64,000 nt of DNA from Eubacterium uniforme. Its GTDB lineage: Bacteria; Bacillota; Clostridia; Lachnospirales; Lachnospiraceae. Below are positions 54,708-62,359 of this stretch, piece by piece. The notes below the pieces were generated by a model. That model saw only the letters and a program-made list of their open reading frames with translations. It was not told the origin of the DNA and searched no databases. Where the stretch lies: assembly GCF_900167115.1 (NCBI RefSeq), contig NZ_FUXZ01000006.1, positions 135,173-199,172 of the forward strand, written 5' to 3'. Each line of letters starts with the position of its first letter. The first letter of the stretch is position 1. The translations under genes and the position numbers were made by a program.

Positions 54708-55664
54708 CTACTTATTTGCTTTAACATATTCAACAACTGCCTTATAATCTTCAGCTGTATCAATATTTAAAATCTTAATATCTTTATCAATATCCTTTGA
54801 CATTCTCTTTAAGAATCCAGAAACAACTTTTCCTGGTCCAATTTCAATGTAAGTATCAATATCGCTACTAAGTAATTTTTCAATGTTTTCTTCAAGACGA
54901 ACACTACTCTGCACCTGCTTAATAAGCTGCTTTGAAAGATCATCGCCTTCCTTATAGTAATCACCTGTTGCATTAAGTAATACTGGAAGTTTTGGACTCT
55001 CAAGAGGATTATCATTAAAGTATGTTTCAAGTGCATCGCCTGCATCCTTCATAAATTTTGTATGGAAAGGACCACTTACCCTAACTCTAATGCATCTCTT
55101 AGCACCTTTTTCCTTAAAAATGTTTTCCATTTCTTCAACAGCACTTTCGCTTCCACATATTACGCTCTGCCCAGTACAGTTATAATTACTAACTGTTACA
55201 TATGCATCATCGCCATGATTACTCATGTATTCTTCACATGACTTAGTAACTAATTCGCTACTAAGTCCCAAGATTGCACTCATCGCACACTTCTTGCCTT
55301 CTGCTGCTTTATTCATCTTGTCTCCCCTGAAAGTTGTAAGCGCAACATATGAATCATAATCATATACCCCTGCTGCATATAATGCTCCATATTCTCCAAG
55401 ACTAAGTCCCATTGCAACCTCAGGTTTAATATCTTCATCAGCAAGCATGTCTGTCACCGCTCCAGCAAATGCAGCCATCGCTCTTTGAGTATTCTTTGTA
55501 TTTGAAAGTTCCTCCATAGGGCCCTCAAACATATGAGTCTTTATAATATCTCCATCAGAAAGATTATCGAGATGATTTTTAAATGAATCAAACTCATCAT
55601 AAAAATCCTTACCCATTCCAACTTTCTGACTTCCCTGTCCAGCGTATAAAAATGCAATCTTCAT
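54708..55664 (-). CDS. fabD: Malonyl-CoA:ACP transacylase FabD
   Basis: 318 residues. It loads malonyl units onto ACP. The oxyanion loop is LYAGQGSQKVGMG, the nucleophile Ser is in MGLSLGEYGALYA, the Arg is in the FRGDKMN region and the His is in VSGPFHTKFM. AGGAGA lies before the ATG; it begins 10 bases after fabK. Confidence 0.95.
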   Translation of the reverse strand: MKIAFLYAGQGSQKVGMGKDFYDEFDSFKNHLDNLSDGDIIKTHMFEGPMEELSNTKNTQRAMAAFAGAVTDMLADEDIKPEVAMGLSLGEYGALYAAGVYDYDSYVALTTFRGDKMNKAAEGKKCAMSAILGLSSELVTKSCEEYMSNHGDDAYVTVSNYNCTGQSVICGSESAVEEMENIFKEKGAKRCIRVRVSGPFHTKFMKDAGDALETYFNDNPLESPKLPVLLNATGDYYKEGDDLSKQLIKQVQSSVRLEENIEKLLSSDIDTYIEIGPGKVVSGFLKRMSKDIDKDIKILNIDTAEDYKAVVEYVKANK

Positions 55665-55674
55665 TATGTATCTC

Positions 55675-56595
55675 CTATAAATTCTTTCTTAACTCTTCGT
55701 AACTATTCATCATATCATCAAGAACTTCCTTAACAGTTCTTTCTTCATTAACGATACATGAAATCTGACCAGCCATAAGTGAACCCATCTTTGTATCACC
55801 ATCAAATACTGCCTTTCGAAGTGAACCAAGTGTATACATCTCAAGTTCTTCCTTAGGAACACCTTCCTTTTCCTTCTTAACGTACTCTCTGGCCATGCTA
55901 TTCTTAAGAATACGAACTGGAACTCCACTGATTCTACCAGTAACAACTGTTCCATTATCCTTAGCCTTTATAACTTCATTTTTATAATTTTCATGAATTG
56001 GGCATTCAGCTGTTGCAAGTAAAACTGTACCAATCTGAACACCAACTGCACCAAGTGCCTTTGCACAAAGAAGTCCTCTTCCATCAGCAATACCACCTGC
56101 TGCAATAACAGGAATTGAAACCTTATCAACAACTGCAGGAACTAAAGCCATAGTTGTCATCTCACCAACATGTCCACCACTTTCAGTACCTTCAGCAATA
56201 ACCATGTCAGCACCGCATCTCTCCATACGAATTGCAAGAGCAACACTTGAAACAACTGGAATTACAGTGATGCCTGCTTCCTTCCATTTATCCATGTAAA
56301 CACCAGGGCTACCAGCACCAGTAGTTACAATCTTAACACCTTCCTCAACAACAACATCTGCCATCTTAGGAGTATCAGGATTCATAAGCATTAAGTTAAC
56401 ACCAAATGGCTTATCTGTAAGACTCTTACATTTTCTAATGTTTTCTCTTAAAGTTTCAGCATCCATTCCGCCACCAGCGATAAGACCGAGTCCGCCAGCA
56501 TTACTAACACTTGCAGCAAATTCACCTGTCGCAATATTTGCCATTCCTCCCTGTATTATTGGATATTTGATTCCTAACATTTCACAAAGTTTCAT
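55675..56595 (-). CDS. fabK: FMN-dependent enoyl-ACP reductase FabK
   Basis: About 306 residues of the nitronate monooxygenase-like TIM barrel. It carries out the last reduction in each elongation cycle, using FMN instead of the SDR enzyme FabI. Motifs: YPIIQGGMANIATGEFAAS, FGVNLMLM, GAGSPG, IAEGTESGGHVG and VIAAGGIADGRG. The ATG after AAAGGA is preferred to one six codons upstream, whose AGGAA is too close. FabK in place of FabI normally means natural resistance to triclosan, known for this family. Confidence 0.93.
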   Translation of the reverse strand: MKLCEMLGIKYPIIQGGMANIATGEFAASVSNAGGLGLIAGGGMDAETLRENIRKCKSLTDKPFGVNLMLMNPDTPKMADVVVEEGVKIVTTGAGSPGVYMDKWKEAGITVIPVVSSVALAIRMERCGADMVIAEGTESGGHVGEMTTMALVPAVVDKVSIPVIAAGGIADGRGLLCAKALGAVGVQIGTVLLATAECPIHENYKNEVIKAKDNGTVVTGRISGVPVRILKNSMAREYVKKEKEGVPKEELEMYTLGSLRKAVFDGDTKMGSLMAGQISCIVNEERTVKEVLDDMMNSYEELRKNL

Positions 56596-56714
56596 ACTAT
56601 TCCTTTCAAACATTTCCTAATTTTAAATGTTTACCCATTTATATTTCTTTTTCATCATCTTTATATTTCGCAGCAGTTAGTATCAATATGCAACTAACTA
56701 TCACTTAACAGTTA

Positions 56715-57749
56715 TTATAATTGTGCGAGAATGCCACTATAGTTTAGTCCCGCACCGAATCCAGCTATAATACATCTCTTACCCTTAAGTTTATTTTCAT
56801 CATCTAATTCACTTAAGGCAATTGGAATGCTTGCCGCCGATGTGTTACCATACTTATCTATATTTAAATAGAATTTATCTTCATGACCTTTAAATCTCTT
56901 TTTAACAGAATCAATGATTCTTGAATTCGCCTGATGGCAAACAATCAAATCAATATCATCCATGGTCATGTTATTTTTATCTAAGAGACGGTTGATGATA
57001 TCATTAATCGCAGTAACAGCAAATCTATAAACATCCTGTCCCTTCATCTTAATACCTGACTTAGCTACACCTGTGTCTACCAGGCTATCATTTTCAGTCA
57101 AAGCACCTTTATCTAGACCATCGCCATCTAAATTACTTTCACCAAACTCAGGAACATTTCCTCTTATTCCATCCATGCATAACGCTTCGTTATTTCCAAG
57201 GGTTACCCCCTCCTGAACGAACTCCCCGTCGCTCAGTTCAATAATTGCAGCACCCGCTCCATCGCCGAAAAGTACACAAGTTGTTCTATCACTATAATCT
57301 AGGAGACGTGACATTTGCTCACTTCCGATAACGAGAGCATATTTTTTCTCAGCAAATGCGAGCATCGACTTTGCAGCTGTTAATGCATATATAAATCCTG
57401 TGCATGCTGCACTTAAATCAAAACAATTTACATTGCTATCAATTTCTAATTCCTTCTGAATCATCGCGGACACAGATGGAAATACATAGTCGCCACTTGA
57501 TGTGGCTGTAATTATTATTCCAATCTGATCCTTGTCAATTCCGGATTTTTCAAGAGCTTTTTTTGCTGCTTCAACTGCAAGTGAATTGCAGCTTTCCTCT
57601 TCGCATAAGTATCTGCTCTTTATTCCAGTTCTTGTATATATCCATTCATCGCTTGTTTCAACGATTTTCTCAAAATCAAAATTAGTCAATTTCTTTTTCG
57701 GAACTGCCCTACCTGTTGCTAAAATTTTTATTCCTAATTTTTTATCCAT
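56715..57749 (-). CDS. fabH: 3-oxoacyl-ACP synthase III FabH
   Basis: 344 residues. It starts each chain from acetyl-CoA or a branched acyl-CoA. The catalytic triad is Cys in DLSAACTGFIYAL, His in IVCHQANSRI and Asn in YGNTSAASIP. AAGGAAT lies before the ATG. It overlaps no neighbour and begins 11 bases after accA. It is about 20 residues longer than E. coli FabH, with an insert near 200-220 (SNLDGDGLDKGALTENDSLV). Confidence 0.95.
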   Translation of the reverse strand: MDKKLGIKILATGRAVPKKKLTNFDFEKIVETSDEWIYTRTGIKSRYLCEEESCNSLAVEAAKKALEKSGIDKDQIGIIITATSSGDYVFPSVSAMIQKELEIDSNVNCFDLSAACTGFIYALTAAKSMLAFAEKKYALVIGSEQMSRLLDYSDRTTCVLFGDGAGAAIIELSDGEFVQEGVTLGNNEALCMDGIRGNVPEFGESNLDGDGLDKGALTENDSLVDTGVAKSGIKMKGQDVYRFAVTAINDIINRLLDKNNMTMDDIDLIVCHQANSRIIDSVKKRFKGHEDKFYLNIDKYGNTSAASIPIALSELDDENKLKGKRCIIAGFGAGLNYSGILAQL

Positions 57750-57760
57750 TTTTATTCCTT

Positions 57761-58534
57761 CTAACTAAAAGCTCCTGCATCAATCTTACGATACTTTTCA
57801 TATCTCTCTTTAATTAATGCCTCAGGCTTTTTCTTTAACAAGACTTTAAGTTCATCATAAATCATCTTATCAAGTCTTATTAGTGTTTTTGCATCTTCCT
57901 TAATCACACCATCCACAAGACCGAGTTCGTATAACTCATCTGCTGTAATCTTCATAATGTCGCATGCCTTAGGTGCAAGTGATGCATCCTTATACATAAT
58001 ACTAGCAAATCCTTCCGGAGAAAGAATTGAGTAAACTGCCATTTCAAGCATCCATACTTTATCAGCTGTTGCAATGGCAATGGCGCCACCACTACTTCCC
58101 TCACCAGTAATAATTGCTATTGTTGGTGTTCTTAATGAACTCATGCAAGCTATACTTTCAGCAATCGCATTACTCTGACCATTACTCTCAGCTTCAATAC
58201 CTGGATATGCACCCGGCGTATCAACTATGGTAATTACTGGTCTATGAAATTTTTCTGCTTCCTTCATAAGTCGTACAGCTTTACGATATCCTTCAGGACT
58301 AGTCATACCAAAGTTACACTCTATGTTTTCATTCATGTTGTGTCCTTTTTTATGTCCTATTACCGTAACAGGCAAACCATGAAATGTTGCAATTCCACCT
58401 ATTATTGCCTTATCATCTCTATATAATCTGTCGCCATGAAGTTCAATAAAATCATTAAATAACGCATCAATGTAGTAATTTATGTTTGGTCTTTTTATAT
58501 CTCTTGCGCTAAGAAGCTTTTCATATGAATCCAT
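57761..58534 (-). CDS. accA: Acetyl-CoA carboxylase carboxyltransferase, alpha subunit
   Basis: 257 residues. Together with AccD it moves CO2 from carboxybiotin to acetyl-CoA. Motifs: DFIELHGDRLYRDDKAIIGG, VDTPGAYPGIEAESNGQSNA, GEGSSGGAIAI and SILSPEGFASIMYKD. The N-terminal helical region of longer AccA proteins (about 60 residues) is missing, which is usual in many Firmicutes. It begins 24 bases after accD. Confidence 0.95.
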   Translation of the reverse strand: MDSYEKLLSARDIKRPNINYYIDALFNDFIELHGDRLYRDDKAIIGGIATFHGLPVTVIGHKKGHNMNENIECNFGMTSPEGYRKAVRLMKEAEKFHRPVITIVDTPGAYPGIEAESNGQSNAIAESIACMSSLRTPTIAIITGEGSSGGAIAIATADKVWMLEMAVYSILSPEGFASIMYKDASLAPKACDIMKITADELYELGLVDGVIKEDAKTLIRLDKMIYDELKVLLKKKPEALIKERYEKYRKIDAGAFS

Positions 58535-58557
58535 AACATCATCTTCCCATCATTTAT

Positions 58558-59331
58558 TTACTCAAACACATATTTTCCACTATGTAATCTAAGCAATTTA
58601 CTCAAAGTATCTTTCATTTCTTCCTTAGGCACTATCATGTCAATCATGCCGTGTTCAAGCAAGAATTCAGATCTTTGAAATCCTTCTGGTAATTCCTCAC
58701 CAATTGTTTGTTTTATAACTCTAGGTCCAGCAAAACATATAAGTGCATTAGGTTCTGCAATTATAATATCGCCAAGACTTGCGAAACTTGCACTTACTCC
58801 ACCAGTTGTAGGATTAGTAAGAACTGAAATAAACAATCCTCCATTATCCTTAAACTTTGTTATTGCAGCTGAAGTTTTTGCCATCTGCATAAGAGAAAAT
58901 AATCCCTCCTGCATTCTTGCTCCACCACTTGCGCTAAAAATTATAAGTGGTAATTTATCCTTATTTGCTTTGCTTGCTAGTCTTGCAATCTTTTCACCAA
59001 CAACCGTTCCCATGCTTCCCATTAGAAACCTTGTATCAAACGCTCCTATAAGTGCCTTTCTTCCATCAATCTTTCCGATTGCTGAAACAAATGCATCTTT
59101 CATATGGCATTTGCTAATAAGTTCACTTCTTTTTTCATCATATTCTGGGAAATCAATAGGATTATTGCTTTCAAGATTTGCATCTAATTCCTTAAACTCA
59201 CCATTATCACAAATCATAGAAATTCTTCTATGCGCACTGATAACAGCTTTCTTTTTTTCATTATTTTTCTCTCTAATATCATTAAGTTTTTTCCAACGTA
59301 TTCTCTTACGTTCAAACACTTCACTTAACAT
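58558..59331 (-). CDS. accD: Acetyl-CoA carboxylase carboxyltransferase, beta subunit, without the zinc ribbon
   Basis: 257 residues from the ATG with GAGGA 5 bases upstream; the GTG four codons earlier is not needed. The crotonase-fold core is complete (IIFSASGGARMQEG, SVLTNPTTGGVSASFASLGD, FAGPRVIKQT). Normally an N-terminal ribbon of four cysteines (two CxxC) precedes the ISAHRR motif. Here that stretch reads RIRWKKLNDIREKNNEKKKA, with no cysteine before ISAHRRISMI. The ribbon is thus lost or replaced, and the protein is about 30 residues short. In E. coli the ribbon binds RNA and takes part in activity. The start overlaps the accC stop region, so they are coupled. Confidence 0.92.
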   Translation of the reverse strand: MLSEVFERKRIRWKKLNDIREKNNEKKKAVISAHRRISMICDNGEFKELDANLESNNPIDFPEYDEKRSELISKCHMKDAFVSAIGKIDGRKALIGAFDTRFLMGSMGTVVGEKIARLASKANKDKLPLIIFSASGGARMQEGLFSLMQMAKTSAAITKFKDNGGLFISVLTNPTTGGVSASFASLGDIIIAEPNALICFAGPRVIKQTIGEELPEGFQRSEFLLEHGMIDMIVPKEEMKDTLSKLLRLHSGKYVFE

Positions 59332-59342
59332 ATCATTCCTCA

Positions 59343-60707
59343 CTATGCGTCTTTAGAAAGAGTTAATACCTCACCTATCCATGATTCAATCTTACTATGT
59401 TCCTTTTCATAAAAGCCTGTATCATAACTTCCTTTTAGAAAATCTGGATGGTATGTTAACTGATGTAGAAATGCCACATTAGTCTCAACTCCGTCAATAA
59501 CCATTTCCTCAAGCACTCTTCTAAGTCGTCTTATAACTTCAAGTCTACTTCTTCCTCTTACAATAACTTTTGCAATCATCGGATCATAAAATGGAGTTAT
59601 CTCATATCCGTTATATAAATGTGTTTCAATTCTTACTCCAAATCCGCTTGGAATATGTAGATTCTTTATAACTCCAGGTGTTTTTGCGCATATTCTAAAC
59701 TCTATGGCATGGCCACGAAGCTCTACATCTTCATTTTTAATATCTAGTTTAAGTCCCGCTGCCACACGAATCTGCTGTCTAATCAGGTCAACATCCGATA
59801 CAGCCTCAGTCACCGGATGTTCAACCTGTATTCTTGTATTCATCTCGATAAAATAAAAATTTTCATCCTTATCAAGAATGAATTCACAAGTACCAACACT
59901 GTTATAGCCTGAAACTTTTCCAGCTAGTATTGCCATATCAGAGATTTCTCTTCTCTTTTCATCACTAAGTCCGCATGCCGGAGACTCTTCAAGCATCTTC
60001 TGATTGTTCTTCTGAATTGAGCAATCTCTTTCGCCAAGAGAAACCACATTTCCATATTTATCAGCCAAAATCTGAACCTCAATATGTCTTGGATTAATAA
60101 CAAGTTTTTCTATATACATATCATCATTAGCAAATGCTGCCTTCGCCTCGGCTTTAGCCATCTTAAACATCTTAGCCAAATCTTTTTCTTCAAAGACTTT
60201 TCTCATGCCTCGACCACCGCCACCGGCGCTTGCCTTAATTAAAACAGGATAGCCTATTTCTTTAGCAACTTCTTTTGCTTCTTTTAAACTCTTAATGATT
60301 TCTTTTGAACCAGGTACAACCCTTACTCCATTTTCCATCATTAATTTTCTTGCTTCCTGTTTATCGCCCATCTTACTAATAAGCTCTGAAGATGGACCAA
60401 TAAATGTTATATTATGTTCTTCGCATTTGCTGGCAAATTCTGCGTTCTCTGATAAAAATCCATAACCTGGATGAATCGCATCGCACTCCATTCTAAGGGC
60501 TGTTTCAATGATTGCATCCTGATTAAGATAACTTTTTGCAGGGCTTTCTGGACCTATGCATACTGCGTAATTCGCTCCCATAACTGGAAGTGAATCCTTA
60601 TCAGCTGTTGAATAAACAACGACTGTTTCTATGTCCATTTCCCTTGCACATCTAATAATTCTAAGTGCAATTTCGCCTCTGTTTGCAATTAAAATTCGTT
60701 TAAACAT
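59343..60707 (-). CDS. accC: Biotin carboxylase subunit of acetyl-CoA carboxylase
   Basis: 454 residues, ATP-grasp fold. It carboxylates biotin on AccB. Motifs: ILIANRGEIALRIIRCAREM, the glycine-rich loop KASAGGGGRGMR, EKLVINPRHIEVQIL and FIEMNTRIQVEHPVTE with the metal-binding Glu. The length is normal. AAGGTGG lies before the ATG; it begins 20 bases after accB. Confidence 0.96.
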   Translation of the reverse strand: MFKRILIANRGEIALRIIRCAREMDIETVVVYSTADKDSLPVMGANYAVCIGPESPAKSYLNQDAIIETALRMECDAIHPGYGFLSENAEFASKCEEHNITFIGPSSELISKMGDKQEARKLMMENGVRVVPGSKEIIKSLKEAKEVAKEIGYPVLIKASAGGGGRGMRKVFEEKDLAKMFKMAKAEAKAAFANDDMYIEKLVINPRHIEVQILADKYGNVVSLGERDCSIQKNNQKMLEESPACGLSDEKRREISDMAILAGKVSGYNSVGTCEFILDKDENFYFIEMNTRIQVEHPVTEAVSDVDLIRQQIRVAAGLKLDIKNEDVELRGHAIEFRICAKTPGVIKNLHIPSGFGVRIETHLYNGYEITPFYDPMIAKVIVRGRSRLEVIRRLRRVLEEMVIDGVETNVAFLHQLTYHPDFLKGSYDTGFYEKEHSKIESWIGEVLTLSKDA

Positions 60708-60726
60708 AGAACCACCTTCCTGTTCT

Positions 60727-61215
60727 TTAGTTAATACTCATAATCACCTGATCATATTCAACCATTTTGCCATCTTCAGCTAAAATAGTTTCGATGGTTC
60801 CATCCTTTGGAGCTGAAAGCTCATTCATAAGTTTCATGGCTTCAATTATTCCAATTACATCGCCCTTCTTAACTTTTGTTCCTTCTTCAACGAAAGGAGT
60901 GGCTCCTGGTGAAGGTGCTCTATAGAAAGTTCCAACGATAGGCGCCTTCACTGGAGAGCCATTGTATGGTAAAATGCAACTTCCATCACTTGCATTTTCA
61001 TTCGTATCCACTGTGCTTGCAGGTGCATTTGCTGGTGCTACTTCACTTCTAATGTTCATACATCCGGCAAGTTTACCAAGTGCTTCATCAACATCTGCAG
61101 TCTTCTTAAAGTGAACTCTATCTTCACCTAATTCAACCTCAATCTCATCTATATCTGATTTTTCAAATCTATCCCAGATATCATATACTTCTTTAATATC
61201 CATAATAACGTTCAT
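60727..61215 (-). CDS. accB: Biotin carboxyl carrier protein of acetyl-CoA carboxylase
   Basis: 162 residues: an N-terminal helical part, a Pro/Ala linker ([15 protein letters not shown]) and a C-terminal biotinyl domain with the acceptor Lys in [14 protein letters not shown]. The thumb loop [14 protein letters not shown] is present. Two ATG codons, four codons apart, are possible starts; neither has a strong site. It begins about 105 bases after acpP. Confidence 0.94.
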   Translation of the reverse strand: MNVIMDIKEVYDIWDRFEKSDIDEIEVELGEDRVHFKKTADVDEALGKLAGCMNIRSEVAPANAPASTVDTNENASDGSCILPYNGSPVKAPIVGTFYRAPSPGATPFVEEGTKVKKGDVIGIIEAMKLMNELSAPKDGTIETILAEDGKMVEYDQVIMSIN

Positions 61216-61321
61216 CCAATTTTCTAGTCAGTAATTTCTAGCTTATAATTGGATCTCCTTTCTCCTAGATATTAGTTCTAATCCCTACTTTATTTTTTCC
61301 ATGTTTGAACAAAAAACTAGA

Positions 61322-61555
61322 TTATGCCTCTACGTTTTTATCAATATATTCAACAATGTCAGATACTTTAACGAATCCAACCATTGCATCTTCATCGATT
61401 GTTGTGTTGTAATGTTCTTCTAAAGCCATGCAAAGTTCTGTTGCATCAAGAGAATCGATTGATAAATCATCTCTTAAGTTTGACTCCATCTTGATATCAT
61501 CTGCATCGCAATTAATAGTATCAATAATAATTTCTTTTACTGTTTCAAATGACAT
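61322..61555 (-). CDS. acpP: Acyl carrier protein
   Basis: 77 residues, acidic, four-helix. The phosphopantetheine Ser is in LSIDSLDATELCMALEEHY (Ser-Leu in place of the usual Ser-Leu/Val after Asp). AGGAGG lies before the ATG. It is the first gene of the operon, directly after the promoter with flanking palindromes. All growing chains of the pathway are carried on it. Confidence 0.95.
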   Translation of the reverse strand: MSFETVKEIIIDTINCDADDIKMESNLRDDLSIDSLDATELCMALEEHYNTTIDEDAMVGFVKVSDIVEYIDKNVEA

Positions 61556-61605
61556 TTTTAAAATCCTCCTTGAGGGTTTGCCTTCACAAACCTAAAATAT
61601 TTTAC

Positions 61606-61684
61606 CTAAATTTATTTAGATATTTCTTCTTCATTATATTTGTTGGTTAAAAATATGTCAATAGTTTTAGTTAAATTTATTTAG
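61606..61684 (-). promoter_or_regulatory. Fatty-acid operon promoter bracketed by two palindromic motifs
   Basis: A consensus promoter, TTGACA (61656-61661), 17 bases, TATAAT (61633-61638). On the same strand CTAAATAAATTTA occurs twice: once just downstream of the -10 (61606-61619, with perfect CTAAAT/ATTTAG half-sites) and once just upstream of the -35 (61671-61684, one mismatch). Two equal sites on either side of a promoter suggest looping or cooperative repression. The MarR protein of the cluster is the natural candidate to bind them. Confidence 0.7.
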
Positions 61685-61697
61685 GTATTTTTATATT

Positions 61698-61743
61698 AAA
61701 AAATAGAGGAGCTATGTAATAAAACAAAGTTCCTCTATTTTTT
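61698..61743 (-). terminator. Terminator of the upstream hypothetical gene
   Basis: A 13-bp perfect stem (AAAAAATAGAGGA / TCCTCTATTTTTT) with a 20-base loop and T-run on the minus strand. It insulates the fatty-acid promoter. Confidence 0.85.
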
Positions 61744-61756
61744 ATAAACCACTCAT

Positions 61757-62359
61757 TCAATCATCGCTATCATATTTCAATTCACAATTTGGGAATTTTT
61801 CTTTTATATAGTTAATAACTTCATCACTTGGTTTTACACTGAAACTAACTCTTTTTAAGTTATTAAATTCTTTATAATTATTCAAATCACTATAATCTTC
61901 ATAATCAAATTTTTCCAAATATAGTTCTTTTACACTTGGATATTCCTTTTCAATTGTTGACAAAGGTATTAACTTTTCATTAACATTAGTCGAACAATAA
62001 ACTTTTTCTACCTCATCATTAGAATCAATTGTAACAGCATATATTATACGTTGTGCACCTAAAATATTTATCGTCATTTTATAAGCTTCGTATTTTTTAT
62101 TATCAAACACTACTTTCTTACTATTATTCATCAAATCTTTTACAATCTTATGCGTTATATGTATATGATCAACCTTAAAACATATATCTACATTTTTTTC
62201 ATCATTATTTATATTAACTTTATCAAAGTCTACATCTGTAAAATGATTAATATTTGCAAATATTATTTTTCTTTCTAATCTAGTATATCTACACAAGTTT
62301 AACAATATAATACCTATTATTATTAACAATACCATTAATATCTTTTTCTTCATTATCAC
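61757..62359 (-). CDS. Membrane-anchored hypothetical protein
   Basis: 200 residues, not recognised. An N-terminal membrane segment (ILMVLLIIIGIILLNLCRY) anchors a soluble domain. The domain has alternating short strands and ends with NLKRVSFSVKPSDEVINYIK and an acidic tail, which resembles a few irregular leucine-rich turns (TIEKEYPSVKELYLEKFDYE). The start overlaps the stop of the large gene before it by 4 bases (ATGA), so they are coupled and may act together outside the membrane. Confidence 0.68.
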   Translation of the reverse strand: MIMKKKILMVLLIIIGIILLNLCRYTRLERKIIFANINHFTDVDFDKVNINNDEKNVDICFKVDHIHITHKIVKDLMNNSKKVVFDNKKYEAYKMTINILGAQRIIYAVTIDSNDEVEKVYCSTNVNEKLIPLSTIEKEYPSVKELYLEKFDYEDYSDLNNYKEFNNLKRVSFSVKPSDEVINYIKEKFPNCELKYDSDD

